Positions 8,794-18,204 of a stretch of 64,000 nt of DNA are shown in pieces. The notes beneath the pieces are model-generated. The model was given only the letters and a program-made list of their open reading frames with translations, ran no database searches and was not told where the DNA came from. The translations under genes and the position numbers were made by a program. The first letter of the stretch is position 1. Every line of letters begins with the position of its first letter. The DNA lies in contig CAZYFH010000019.1 of the NCBI GenBank assembly GCA_964646815.1, positions 1 through 64,000 of the forward strand. Reading direction: 5' to 3'. The DNA is from CAZYFH01 sp964646815. Its GTDB lineage: Bacteria > Acidobacteriota > Vicinamibacteria > Vicinamibacterales > UBA8438.

Positions 8794-9681
8794 TCACTCC
8801 ACGTTCTGCGCCTGCTCGCGCAGTTTCTCCAACTCTGCCTTGGCAGAGACCACAAGCGCGGACACCTCAGTGCCATCCGCCTTCGACCCGATCGTGTTGA
8901 TCTCTCGGTTCATTTCCTGGAGCAGAAAATCGAGCTTCCGGCCACACGCGTCCGGCGCGTCGGCGAGCATGGTCCAGTGCGCGAGGTGCGCCTCAAGCCG
9001 CGCAACCTCCTCATGAATGTCGGACCGCGCTACCCACCGGACCACTTCCTGCGCGAGTGCGCTGTCATCGGTGGCAATCTCGGAGGAGAGCTCTGCCACC
9101 CTCGACGTCAGTCGCTCGCGCGCGGTCGCCTGCCCCGCCGCGGCCTCAGCGGTGATCCGCGCGACCAGATCCGAGACCGCGGCACGCCGCTCGTCAAGAT
9201 CAGCGCGCAGGAATTCTCCCTCCTTGTTGCGCATCCGCGCAAGCGCGACCAGCGCATCATCCGCGGCCGACAGCACCGCCGTGGCCAACTGCTGTGACTG
9301 GGCGGAGTCACCGGGTCGTTCGCGGATCGCGACCACCTGGGGGAACCGGAGTAGGTCTCCCACCGCCCAACCCGCCGTGGTCGCGCGGGCGATCTCCGGA
9401 TGCTCCGCCGTCTTCACCAGCGCCGCAACGAGCGCGTCGTTTATCTCGACGTCGACGACCGGAGCTGCCTTGACCTGAAGCGTCACGCCGAGCTCGACGC
9501 GGCCGCGCGCCAGCCGCTCCTGGATCCGCTCGCGCAGCCGAGACTCGAGCGCTGCGAGCGCCGGGGGTACGCGGATCTGGATGTCGAGAAACCGATGATT
9601 CACACTGCGGGCCGTGATACTGACTGCGGCGAGCTCGTCCTCGCGCGTCAACGACGCAAACCCCGTCATCGAGACGATCAT
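8794..9681 (-). CDS. yicC: YicC/YloC family endoribonuclease
   Basis: A 295-residue protein beginning MIVSMTGFA with the hallmark SVNHRFLDIQIR and ending LREQAQNVE, matching the YicC family along its full length. The C-terminal DUF1732 part contains the characteristic KLDFLLQEMNREINTIGSK. Members are reported to be metal-dependent endoribonucleases involved in small-RNA turnover and are nearly always next to gmk, as here. The start overlaps the stop of the ABC exporter gene by 4 nt. Confidence 0.95.
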   Translation of the reverse strand: MIVSMTGFASLTREDELAAVSITARSVNHRFLDIQIRVPPALAALESRLRERIQERLARGRVELGVTLQVKAAPVVDVEINDALVAALVKTAEHPEIARATTAGWAVGDLLRFPQVVAIRERPGDSAQSQQLATAVLSAADDALVALARMRNKEGEFLRADLDERRAAVSDLVARITAEAAAGQATARERLTSRVAELSSEIATDDSALAQEVVRWVARSDIHEEVARLEAHLAHWTMLADAPDACGRKLDFLLQEMNREINTIGSKADGTEVSALVVSAKAELEKLREQAQNVE

Positions 9682-11486
9682 GCGTGGCGACCAATCGGGC
9701 TGAGAGCGTCCGACGGCACGTCCGCCTCCGGGTCCGTCACGTCACGGTCGAACAACTGCAACGAGTACAGCTTCGCATACAGGCTACCCGGCTTCGCGAG
9801 GAGCTCGTCGTGACGACCGATCTCTCGAACGCGACCGTCGTCGAGCACGATGATCACGTCGGCTCGGCGCACGGTTGACAGCCGGTGCGCGATGACGAAC
9901 GACGTCCGATTCAGCATCAGTTTCGCCAGCGCATCCTGCACCAGCAACTCGGATTCGGCGTCGAGGGACGAGGTGGCTTCGTCGAGGATCAGGATGGGCG
10001 CATTCTTGAGGAGCGCCCGCGCAATGGCGACCCGTTGCCGCTGCCCGCCCGACAACCGTTGGCCCCGCTCTCCAATAATCGTCTCGTAGCCTTCGGGAAG
10101 ATTGACGATGAACTCGTGAGCGTGCGCCGCACGGGCCGCTGCCTCGATCGTCGCGGGGTCAGCGTCCGGCATGGCGTACGCGATGTTGTGTGCGATCGTA
10201 TCGTCGAATAGGACGGTTTCTTGAGTAACGATCCCGACGTTGGCACGGAGCGACGCCACGGTGGTGTCTCGGATGTCGATTCCGTCGATACGAATCGCGC
10301 CGCCGCTGACCTCATAGAATCGGGGGACCAGATTGACCAGCGTCGTCTTGCCGGCCCCGCTCAGCCCCACGACTGCCGCAACATGACCCGCCCGGATCCT
10401 GAACGACACCCCGCGGAGCACGGTTTCGCCAGCGCCATCGGCATACGCGAACGTCACGTCGTCAAACGCGATCCCGTCGCGTAACGGCGCCAACGGACCC
10501 GCGCCCGGGCGGTCCTCGACCTCACTTTGCGTGTCCAGCAATTCGAACACGCGTTCCGATGCGGCAATGGCCTGCTGGATGTTCGCGTTCACTCGACTCA
10601 ACTTCTTCACCGGTCCATACATCATCAGAAGCGCGCCCACGAACGACGTGAAGTCGCCCGGTGTCATCGCGCCGCTGGTGATCCGGCTGACGCCGTACCA
10701 CAGCACGCCGACAACCCCGAGCGCTCCCAGCCACTCCATGAGCGGCGGGAGTATCGACAGCGTACTCGTCACCTTCATCGTGATGCGGTAGACGCGCTCC
10801 GAGGCCTGGCTAAACCGGCGGCTCTCGAATCGCTCTGCCGAAAACGCCTTGACGATTCGGTGTCCCGTGAACGCTTCGGCGGTGATGTGGGACAGGTGCT
10901 CGAGCGCCTCCTGCCCGCGGCGTGTCGTGCGTCGAACCCGCTGACCCAACCGCACGAGCGGATACACCACCAGCGGCGCGCAGATAATGCAGACGAGCGC
11001 CAACCGCGCGTCGACGACGAACAGAAGCCCCGCCAGCGCGATGACCGTGATCGACTCGCGGAGCAGGTCGCCCAACGTCTCGGAGACCACCTGCTGAATG
11101 CGGGTGATGTCGTTCATGAGGCGCGACATCAGTCCACCCGTCGTCCGCCTCGCGAAGAAACTCGCCGACTGGCCGACGATGTGGCCGAATAGTTCGTCTC
11201 GGAGATCGCGGACCACGCACTGCCCGACGTCGGTCATCAGATAGGCTGAGAAGTACGCGCCGATCCCCTTCACCAAGCTGAAACCAAGGATGCCGGCCAC
11301 GACAGTCCCGAAGGGCGTGCCGGTCGACGTGTCACCGACGATCAGGACGTCGTCGAAGATCGGCTTAAACAGGTAGACGAGCCCGCCCGAGGCAGCCGCG
11401 TAGAAGGCCATAGCGACCACGGCCCACCAGAACCGCGTCCGGTGCGGAAGCCCGTAGCGCGCGAGGCGTAGCATCGGATGTGCCAC
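9678..11486 (-). CDS. ABC exporter, fused permease-ATPase (MsbA/PglK-like)
   Basis: A 602-residue half-transporter. Six predicted transmembrane helices occupy about residues 1-320, and the nucleotide-binding domain about 345-580 has Walker A GLSGAGKTT, signature LSGGQRQRVA, Walker B ILILDEATSSLD and a switch histidine in VIAHRLST. It should work as a homodimer in the inner membrane. The family includes MsbA (lipid A core flippase) and PglK (lipid-linked oligosaccharide flippase), which cannot be separated by eye. It lies between the glycan genes (galE ends 10 nt upstream) and the yicC-gmk block, so glycolipid export is a reasonable guess. Confidence 0.92.
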   Translation of the reverse strand: MAHPMLRLARYGLPHRTRFWWAVVAMAFYAAASGGLVYLFKPIFDDVLIVGDTSTGTPFGTVVAGILGFSLVKGIGAYFSAYLMTDVGQCVVRDLRDELFGHIVGQSASFFARRTTGGLMSRLMNDITRIQQVVSETLGDLLRESITVIALAGLLFVVDARLALVCIICAPLVVYPLVRLGQRVRRTTRRGQEALEHLSHITAEAFTGHRIVKAFSAERFESRRFSQASERVYRITMKVTSTLSILPPLMEWLGALGVVGVLWYGVSRITSGAMTPGDFTSFVGALLMMYGPVKKLSRVNANIQQAIAASERVFELLDTQSEVEDRPGAGPLAPLRDGIAFDDVTFAYADGAGETVLRGVSFRIRAGHVAAVVGLSGAGKTTLVNLVPRFYEVSGGAIRIDGIDIRDTTVASLRANVGIVTQETVLFDDTIAHNIAYAMPDADPATIEAAARAAHAHEFIVNLPEGYETIIGERGQRLSGGQRQRVAIARALLKNAPILILDEATSSLDAESELLVQDALAKLMLNRTSFVIAHRLSTVRRADVIIVLDDGRVREIGRHDELLAKPGSLYAKLYSLQLFDRDVTDPEADVPSDALSPIGRHA

Positions 11487-11495
11487 CGCCGTCCT

Positions 11496-12491
11496 TCAGG
11501 CCGCCGGCGTTCCGTAGCCCTCGGGGTGCCTACGGTGCCAGCGCCATGCCGTGTCCACGATGGTGTCCAAGTCCTCGAAGCGCGGGTGCCAGCCGAGCGA
11601 GTCGCGGATCCGGGTGCTCGACGCGACAAGCACGGCGGGATCACCCGCGCGCCGTGCCGACACTTCGCACGCCGGCAACCGACCGGTCACGCGCTCGACT
11701 GACGCCAGCACATCACGGACCGACTGGGGGTGTCCCGTGCCGACGTTGAACACACCGGACCCCGCACCTGATTCGAGCGCGGCAAGCGCGAGTACGTGCG
11801 CCTCCGCGAGATCGGAGACATGGACGTAGTCACGCAGACACGTCCCGTCGGCGGTCGGATAATCGTCGCCGAACACCTCGAACCGGGGCCCGCCGTGCGC
11901 CGCCGCGAGCGCGCGGGGGACGGCGTGGTGCTCGGGACGGTGGTCCTCACCGATATCGCCATCGGGGTCCGCCCCCGCGGCGTTGAAGTATCGAAGCCGT
12001 ATCGCCCGCAGCCCGTAGGCTCGCTCGTAGTGCGGCAACGCCCGCTCGATAGCGAGCTTGGTTTCCCCGTATGCGTTGATCGGATCGGTCGCATGGCTTT
12101 CCCGGATCGGCGTCTCACGCGGCTCACCGTAGACGGCAGCCGTCGACGAGAACACGAGCCGAGTGACAGACTCGTCTCGCAACGCCCGCAGCAACGCGAG
12201 CGTGCCTGCGACGTTGTTCGAATAGTAGCGCTGGGGATCGGCCACCGACTCCCCCACAGCGAGATAGGCCGCGAAATGCATCACGGCCGTAACACCATGG
12301 CGTCGGATTGTCTGCCGCGCCGCCGCCGCGTCCGCCACATCGGCCTCCACGAACGGCGCATCGCCGACGGCGGCGCGATGGCCGGCGACGAGGTTGTCGA
12401 GCACGACCACATCACGGCCACGCGCGCGCAAGACCTTGACCGCGTGGCTGCCAATGTACCCCGCGCCGCCGGTGACGAGCACCGCTCCCAT
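11496..12491 (-). CDS. galE: UDP-glucose 4-epimerase
   Basis: A 331-residue extended short-chain dehydrogenase. The NAD-binding GGAGYIGSH is at residues 8-16, the Ser/Thr of the catalytic triad in FSSTAAVYG, and YxxxK in NAYGETKLAIE. FNAAGADPDG and the C-terminal GTGHPQSV fit GalE, which interconverts UDP-glucose and UDP-galactose. The ATG at 12491 is chosen because it starts the Rossmann fold and overlaps the ugd stop by one base. With ugd it forms a nucleotide-sugar operon divergent from the glycosyltransferases. Confidence 0.94.
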   Translation of the reverse strand: MGAVLVTGGAGYIGSHAVKVLRARGRDVVVLDNLVAGHRAAVGDAPFVEADVADAAAARQTIRRHGVTAVMHFAAYLAVGESVADPQRYYSNNVAGTLALLRALRDESVTRLVFSSTAAVYGEPRETPIRESHATDPINAYGETKLAIERALPHYERAYGLRAIRLRYFNAAGADPDGDIGEDHRPEHHAVPRALAAAHGGPRFEVFGDDYPTADGTCLRDYVHVSDLAEAHVLALAALESGAGSGVFNVGTGHPQSVRDVLASVERVTGRLPACEVSARRAGDPAVLVASSTRIRDSLGWHPRFEDLDTIVDTAWRWHRRHPEGYGTPAA

Positions 12492-13786
12492 CACCGCCCT
12501 ATCGAGTGATAGGTGAACCCCTCCGCCCGCATCTGGTCCACATCGTAAAGATTGCGGCCGTCGAAGATGACCGGCGAACGCATCAACGCACGGATGCGGG
12601 TGAAATCGGGCTCGCGGAATTCGTTCCACTCCGTGACGATGGCCAGAGCATCGGCACCCGTAGTTGCGTCGTAACTGTTCGGCACGTACGCGATCCGGTC
12701 CCCGAAAATGGCTCGTGCGGTCCGCTCGGCCCGCGGATCATACGCCTGCACCCTGCCTCCCTTCGCGAGAATGTCGCGCACGACCGCGAGCGACGGCGCC
12801 TCGCGCATATCGTCGGTGCGCGGCTTGAACGACAGCCCCCAGAGGCCAATCGTCTTCCCCTTCAGCGACCCGAAATGGGTCAACATCTTCTCGACGAGCC
12901 GGTGCTTCTGCGCGTCGTTGACGACCTCGACCGACTCCAGAATTCGACAACGATAGCCCTCATCGCGGGAGAATCGCACCAGCGCGCTCACGTCCTTCGG
13001 GAAACAGCTTCCGCCATAACCGATACCTGGAAACAGAAAGGACGGCCCGATCCGCCGATCCGCGGCCATCGCGCGCCGGACGTTATCGACGTCGCCCCCA
13101 AACAGCTCGCAGACGTTCGCGATTTCGTTCATGAACGACACGCGCGTAGCCAGCATTGCGTTCGCGGCGTACTTGCTGAGCTCGGCACTCGCGCAGTCCA
13201 TCACCTGGATGGGAGCGCCGGTTCGGGTGAACGGCGCGTAAAGGGTTTGCATGAGTTCCGCGGCACGCGGGTCCTCAGCGCCAATCACCACACGGTCCGG
13301 GCGCATGAAGTCGTCAATTGCGGCCCCCTGCTTGAGGAACTCTGGATTGCTCACCACGCTGAACGGATGGGTCGTCTCGCGCCGGAGCACCTCGCGCAGG
13401 CGGCTGGCCGTGCCAACCGGGACGGTGCTCTTCGTCACGACCACCTTGTATTCGTTCATGGCCCGTCCGACGTTGCGAGCCACGTCGAGCACGTAGGTGA
13501 GGTCGGCTGAGCCGTCCTCATCCTGCGGGGTGCCGACCGCGATGAAGACTACCTGCGCGCCCTTCACGGCGCGCGAGAGCGCGCTCGTGAACCTCAGGCG
13601 TCGCTCGGCTTGGTTGCGCGCAACGATCTCTTCGAGTCCCGGCTCATAAATTGGCATCCGGCCCCGTTTCAAGGCGCGGATTTTCTTAGCGTCGTTATCG
13701 ACACAGACGACGTCGTTCCCAGTCTCGGCGAAGCTCGCGCCAACGACCAGCCCGACGTACCCCGTACCCACCACCGCGAGCTTCAT
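12491..13786 (-). CDS. ugd: UDP-glucose 6-dehydrogenase
   Basis: A 431-residue enzyme that oxidises UDP-glucose to UDP-glucuronate with 2 NAD. It has the N-terminal VVGTGYVGLVVGA, the family motif EFLKQGAAIDDFMRPDR, the catalytic cysteine in GYGGSCFPKD, and GLSFKPRTDDMREAPS. The ATG at 13786 (MKLAVVGTGY) is preferred to one at 13801. Its product is the substrate for the decarboxylase gene at 20799, linking both arms of the divergent locus. Confidence 0.96.
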   Translation of the reverse strand: MKLAVVGTGYVGLVVGASFAETGNDVVCVDNDAKKIRALKRGRMPIYEPGLEEIVARNQAERRLRFTSALSRAVKGAQVVFIAVGTPQDEDGSADLTYVLDVARNVGRAMNEYKVVVTKSTVPVGTASRLREVLRRETTHPFSVVSNPEFLKQGAAIDDFMRPDRVVIGAEDPRAAELMQTLYAPFTRTGAPIQVMDCASAELSKYAANAMLATRVSFMNEIANVCELFGGDVDNVRRAMAADRRIGPSFLFPGIGYGGSCFPKDVSALVRFSRDEGYRCRILESVEVVNDAQKHRLVEKMLTHFGSLKGKTIGLWGLSFKPRTDDMREAPSLAVVRDILAKGGRVQAYDPRAERTARAIFGDRIAYVPNSYDATTGADALAIVTEWNEFREPDFTRIRALMRSPVIFDGRNLYDVDQMRAEGFTYHSIGR

Positions 13787-13825
13787 CGCCCAGCGCCCCA
13801 CTCATGTGGAACCACAAAAATCGTA

Positions 13826-13863
13826 AGCGTAGCACACACCCAGATCCCTGTCAATTTATTGAC
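13826..13863 (-). promoter_or_regulatory. Promoter of ugd-galE overlapped by a perfect 6-bp palindrome
   Basis: Read on the minus strand, TTGACA (13854-13849) is followed after 17 bp by TACGCT (13831-13826), a reasonable sigma70-type promoter pointing at ugd. The palindrome GTCAAT-TT-ATTGAC (13850-13863) covers this -35 box and also gives a TTGACC facing the glycosyltransferase operon, so a bound regulator could affect both directions. Confidence 0.55.
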
Positions 13864-13943
13864 CTCAAAGGACTTGCGAGATCGCACCAGGGTCTCGAGG
13901 GGCCCGCCCATCCTCCGGTCCGTGTGCTACGATCGCGGCCGAA

Positions 13944-15119
13944 GTGCGCGTCTTGATCGACTATCGGCCAGCCCTTCGTGCTCCCACAGGTGTGGGTGAA
14001 TTTGTCCACCAACTTGCGGCCGCGCTGGCGGCGCCCGACGACGGCGAGGCCGATGATGCCGCTGCCGACCCGGTCAAGGTCACGCTGTTCAGTAGCTCGT
14101 GGAAGGATCGACTTGGTCGGCCTGGAGCCGTCCCGCTCCCCTCCGGCGTGGCGGCGGTCGACCGGCGGATTCCGGTCCGCCTGCTCAACTTGGCATGGCA
14201 TCGTGCCGAGTGGCCGCCGATTGAGGCGCTCACCGGACAGCGATTCGACGTCGTCCACTCACCGCATCCGCTCCTCCTCCCGTCGCGAACCGCCGCGCAG
14301 GTGATTACCATTCACGACCTCGACTTTCTGGATCACCCCGAGCGGACCAGCGGCGAGGTCCGGCGGGACTACCCGGCGCTCGTCCGGGGACATGCTCGGC
14401 GCGCAGCCCAGGTCATTGTCCCCTCGAGATACACAGCGGGCCAAGTCGCTCGGCGGCTCAACATTCCCCCCGACGCAATCTCGCTCTGCTGGAACGGACC
14501 GCCGGCCTGGACACCACGCGCTGCGCCGCCATGCCGCGGACATCTACTCTTCGTCGGCACGTTAGCCCCGCGCAAGAACGTCGGCCGTCTTCTCGCTGCC
14601 TACGCCCAGCTCCTCCGCCAGCGTGAGGATCTCCCTGAGCTCGTCATCGCCGGCGGCGCCGACGATGATGGAAGGGGATCGGACTGTCTACGCGCCCTGG
14701 AGGAGCCGCCGCTGGCGGGTCGTGTCCGTCGCACGGGCTACGTAACGAAGCCGGCGCTCAAAGAGCTCTACACCAACGCCTGCGCGCTCGTGCTACCGTC
14801 GCTCGACGAAGGATTCGGACTCCCGGCGCTGGAGGCGATGACCCTAGGGGTCCCAGTCGTCGCCTCCAATCGCGGCGCGCTCCCAGAAGTCGTCGGGGAC
14901 GCGGGTCTTCTGGTCAATCCCACCAACACCGACCTGCTGGCATCCACCATCGCGCGGCTCCTCGATGACCCTGGTCTTGCGGCCACCTGCGCCCTGCGCG
15001 GGATCGCCCGAGCCAAGTCCTTCAGCTGGCAAGCGTCAGCCCGCGCACTGCGCGGCGCGTATGCCAGGGCGATTGCGGCGCATGAGCGAATCGCGGTCCG
15101 CTCGACGTCGCCCACATGA
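13944..15119 (+). CDS. Glycosyltransferase family 4 (GT-B), first of five
   Basis: A 391-residue GT-B glycosyltransferase. The N-terminal acceptor half begins MRVLIDYRPALRAPTGVGEF, with a Gly-rich loop. The C-terminal donor half has LFVGTLAPRKNVGRLL at about 197-212 and the GT4 EX7E-type motif EGFGLPALEAM, then GVPVVASNRGALPEVVGDAG. It should move a nucleotide-activated sugar onto a lipid-linked acceptor at the cytoplasmic face. Donor and acceptor cannot be told. The GTG at 13944 is used because the frame contains no suitable ATG and the fold begins there. It ends in a 4-nt overlap with the next transferase. Confidence 0.9.
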   Translation: MRVLIDYRPALRAPTGVGEFVHQLAAALAAPDDGEADDAAADPVKVTLFSSSWKDRLGRPGAVPLPSGVAAVDRRIPVRLLNLAWHRAEWPPIEALTGQRFDVVHSPHPLLLPSRTAAQVITIHDLDFLDHPERTSGEVRRDYPALVRGHARRAAQVIVPSRYTAGQVARRLNIPPDAISLCWNGPPAWTPRAAPPCRGHLLFVGTLAPRKNVGRLLAAYAQLLRQREDLPELVIAGGADDDGRGSDCLRALEEPPLAGRVRRTGYVTKPALKELYTNACALVLPSLDEGFGLPALEAMTLGVPVVASNRGALPEVVGDAGLLVNPTNTDLLASTIARLLDDPGLAATCALRGIARAKSFSWQASARALRGAYARAIAAHERIAVRSTSPT

Positions 15120-16222
15120 GAATTGGGATCGATGGCCGGGAGCTCGCTGGTAACCGAACCGGGGTGGGACGTTATCTTGCGGAGTTGGTTCGCCGGTGGA
15201 TTCACGATCCCGCGGCCACCCGCCACCACTTGGTCATCTACACCGCCCCAGGCACGAATCTGAGCGACCTCACGGATGCCCCGAACCCCGCCGGCGCCCG
15301 CATCGAGCACCGCCCCGTCCCCGGCGAGCCGGGCGCGTGGTGGGAACAAACGTCGCTCGCTCGGGCAACGCACCAAGACGCCCTCGACGTCTTCTTTGGC
15401 CCCGGCTACTCCCTTCCGCTCCGGTCACCCGTCCCCTGCGTAGTGACACTCCACGATATCTCCTTCACCGCACATCCGGAGTGGTTCGGATGGCGCGAGG
15501 GCCTTCGCAGGCGCTGGTTGGCGAAGCGAGCGGCGTCACGGGCCGTGCGCATCGTCACCGTGTCACAGTTCGCGCGCGACGAGATCATCCGCCACTTCGA
15601 TCTCGATGGGTCGCGCGTGGCTGTCGTGTACAACGGTGTCTCCCCACCGCATCCGAGAAGAGGCGTCACCGGGACCCCAACGGTCCTTTACGTCGGGTCA
15701 CTGTTCAACCGTCGGCATCTCCCGACCCTGATTCGGGCGTTCGCCGGCGTCGCTCGTCATGTTCCCGACGCCACGCTGGCCGTCGTGGGCGTAGACCGGA
15801 CCTATCCGCCGCAAGACCTCGAGGCCTACGCTCACGCAGCCGGAGTCGCCGATCGGGTCCGCCTGCACGGTCACCTCCCGGATGACGACCTGGCCGAACT
15901 GTACGGGCGGGCACGGGTTTTCGTCTTTCTCTCGGAGTACGAGGGGTTCGGGATGACACCGCTCGAGGCGCTGGCCGCCGGCGTGCCACTCGTCGTCGGC
16001 GACACAACCGTGGCGCACGAGGTCTACGGCGGTGCGGCCCGCTTCGTGCCGGTTGACGACCCCAACTTCGTGGCGCGCGAAATCATCACGGTGATGCGCG
16101 ATGACGCCGTGCGAGCGGGCTTGCTCGCCCACGCACCGCCGTTGCTCGCGCGGTTCACATGGGACCGCGCGGCGGCAGAGACACTGGCTGTGCTCGTGCA
16201 GGCGACGGAGGTCGGACCGTGA
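15116..16222 (+). CDS. Glycosyltransferase family 4 (GT-B), second
   Basis: A 368-residue GT4 enzyme beginning MRIGIDGRELAGNRTGVGRY, with VLYVGSLFNRRHLPTLIRAF at about 184-203 and the donor-site EX7E region EGFGMTPLEALAAGVPLVVG. The 4-nt ATGA overlap with the gene before it and the overlapping GTGA with the gene after indicate translational coupling. It resembles the first transferase but is clearly divergent, suggesting successive additions to one chain. Sugar specificity is not readable from the sequence. Confidence 0.9.
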   Translation: MRIGIDGRELAGNRTGVGRYLAELVRRWIHDPAATRHHLVIYTAPGTNLSDLTDAPNPAGARIEHRPVPGEPGAWWEQTSLARATHQDALDVFFGPGYSLPLRSPVPCVVTLHDISFTAHPEWFGWREGLRRRWLAKRAASRAVRIVTVSQFARDEIIRHFDLDGSRVAVVYNGVSPPHPRRGVTGTPTVLYVGSLFNRRHLPTLIRAFAGVARHVPDATLAVVGVDRTYPPQDLEAYAHAAGVADRVRLHGHLPDDDLAELYGRARVFVFLSEYEGFGMTPLEALAAGVPLVVGDTTVAHEVYGGAARFVPVDDPNFVAREIITVMRDDAVRAGLLAHAPPLLARFTWDRAAAETLAVLVQATEVGP

Positions 16223-17034
16223 GCCGTGTCGCGATCATCATAGTCAGCTTCAATACCCGCGCGGCGCTCGAGAGCTGCCTCCGGTCGCTGCACGGCCCTG
16301 CGCCGGTCGCGGATCGTACCATCGTGGTCGTCGACAACGGGTCGACTGACGGCAGCGTCGCCGCGGTCCGATCCCGATGGCCGCATGTGCACGTGATCGA
16401 GCACGACCACAACGCGGGCTACGCGTGCGCAACCAACGCCGGTATCCGGGCGACCAGAACAGAGCTGCTTCTTCTGTTAAACAGCGATACGGTCATCCCC
16501 CCGCACAGCGTCGACCGTCTGGTTGCCGCCCTCGACGCCGACCCCACCGCGGCCATCGCCGGCCCGCGGATACGCACCCCCGAGGGCAGACTCGAACTGT
16601 CGTTCGGTCGCATGATTTCGCCCTGGAACGAGGCACGACAGAAGCTGCTTCGTCGCGCGCTCGCGGCTCACCACCCGTTGGCCACGCGCTGGCTCGAACG
16701 CCGCGCACGCGCGGCACACTATCCCGACTGGGTCAGCGGGGCTTGCTTGCTCGTGCGCCGCGCCGACGCCGAGGCCGTCGGTCTGCTCGACGAGCGGTTC
16801 TTCCTCTACACGGAAGACGTCGACTTCTGCGCCGCGATGCGCGCGCGCGGGCGTCGCATCCTGTTCACACCAAGCGCGGAGGTTATCCACGCCCGCGGCC
16901 AGGCCGGAGCCACGGCGCCGGCCGCCACACATCAGGCATATCGACGGAGTCACCTGGCCTTCTACGCAAAGCACCACCCGCGGTGGCTGCCATTCTTGCG
17001 CGCGTATCTGCGGCTGCGCGACGAGCTGCCGTGA
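16219..17034 (+). CDS. Glycosyltransferase family 2 (GT-A, rhamnosyltransferase-like)
   Basis: A 271-residue GT-A fold enzyme. AIIIVSFNTRAALESCLRSL is at about residues 5-24, the nucleotide-binding VVVDNGSTDGS at 39-49, NAGYACATNAGI, the metal-site region LLLLNSDTVIPP, then FFLYTEDVDFCAAMRARG. This layout matches WcaA/rhamnosyltransferase-like GT2 proteins. The frame is open from 16159, but the GTG at 16219 is preferred since it overlaps the preceding stop as GTGA and starts the conserved beta-strand. It is the only GT2 among GT4 enzymes here. Confidence 0.9.
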   Translation: MSRVAIIIVSFNTRAALESCLRSLHGPAPVADRTIVVVDNGSTDGSVAAVRSRWPHVHVIEHDHNAGYACATNAGIRATRTELLLLLNSDTVIPPHSVDRLVAALDADPTAAIAGPRIRTPEGRLELSFGRMISPWNEARQKLLRRALAAHHPLATRWLERRARAAHYPDWVSGACLLVRRADAEAVGLLDERFFLYTEDVDFCAAMRARGRRILFTPSAEVIHARGQAGATAPAATHQAYRRSHLAFYAKHHPRWLPFLRAYLRLRDELP

Positions 17035-17082
17035 CGATCTCGGCGGCCGCGACGCGCGATCCGCTACTGCTATAGTGGCCCG

Positions 17083-18198
17083 GTGCGAGTGGCGATCGAC
17101 GCACGCAAGCTGCGCGATTTCGGGATCGGCACGTACGTTCGAAATCTGATCCACCAACTGGCGCGGATCGACCACGACACCGAGTACGTGCTGCTCTGCC
17201 AGCGCGACGACGCATCGCTGGCGGAGTCGCTGGGCCGCAATTTCCGAACGGTGACCGAGCGTGCCGGCAACTACTCGGTGAGCGAGCAATTCCTCGTGCC
17301 GCTGGATCTTCGCCGCGCGGGCGCCGAGCTCTTTCACGCGCCGCACTATGTCCTCCCACCGCTGACCCCTTGCCGCGCGATCGTCACGATCCATGACTGC
17401 ATCCACTTGCGCTTTCCGCAGTATCTCCCGAACCGCTTCGCGTTCGCCTACGCGCGTGCGCAGATCTGGTATGCCATTCGCCGCGCGAGTCGCGTGCTGA
17501 CGGTGTCGGAATACTCCAAGCAGGACATCCTGCGCTTCTTCGATGTGCCGGACGACAAGATCACCGTCATCCACAACGCGATCGACGAGCACTTTCGGGT
17601 CGAGCCGTGCGAGGAAGACATGGTCCGCGTGCGTGAGCGCTATCAACTGCCCGACCGCTTCGTCATGTACGCCGGCAACGTAAAACCGCACAAGAACCTC
17701 AAACGCCTCATCGACGCGTTCACGCTCGTCCGCGGCGCCGGACACGACGACCTCGGTCTGCTCATCACCGGCAGCGAGGTGTCTAAGTACGCGACACTTC
17801 GGCGCGCCGTTCACCGGCACCACCTGCACAAGCATGTGCGGTTTCTCGGGTACTTGCCGGCCAGCACCCTGGCGGTGCTCTACCGACTGGCCGACGTGTT
17901 CGTATTTCCCTCGCTCTACGAGGGTTTCGGGCTGTCCCCGCTTGAGGCGCTCGCGAGCGGCACGCCGGTCGTCGCGTCCAACGTCTCTTCGTTGCCGGAG
18001 GTCCTCGGCGACGCGGCGATTCTCATCGACCCACACGATCCGGCGTCGATCGCGGACGGCATTACCCGCACGCTCGACGATCAGACGCTCCGCGCGGAGC
18101 TCCGACGCAAAGGGCTCGCGCGGGCCCGGGTCTTCTCCTGGGAGCAATCGGTCGCCAGGGTGCGCCAGATCTACGGCGAAGTCGCGGCCGGAGGTTAG
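17083..18198 (+). CDS. Glycosyltransferase family 4 (GT-B), third
   Basis: A 371-residue GT4 enzyme starting MRVAIDARKLRDFGIGTYVR, with IVTIHDCIHLRFPQYLPN at about 103, VMYAGNVKPHKNLKRLIDAF at ~199 and YEGFGLSPLEALASGTPVVA near 285. The GTG at 17083 follows a 48-nt gap, the largest in the operon. The similarity to mannosyltransferase-type GT4 enzymes is general; substrate unknown. Confidence 0.9.
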   Translation: MRVAIDARKLRDFGIGTYVRNLIHQLARIDHDTEYVLLCQRDDASLAESLGRNFRTVTERAGNYSVSEQFLVPLDLRRAGAELFHAPHYVLPPLTPCRAIVTIHDCIHLRFPQYLPNRFAFAYARAQIWYAIRRASRVLTVSEYSKQDILRFFDVPDDKITVIHNAIDEHFRVEPCEEDMVRVRERYQLPDRFVMYAGNVKPHKNLKRLIDAFTLVRGAGHDDLGLLITGSEVSKYATLRRAVHRHHLHKHVRFLGYLPASTLAVLYRLADVFVFPSLYEGFGLSPLEALASGTPVVASNVSSLPEVLGDAAILIDPHDPASIADGITRTLDDQTLRAELRRKGLARARVFSWEQSVARVRQIYGEVAAGG

Positions 18199-18204
18199 CA
18201 ACCC

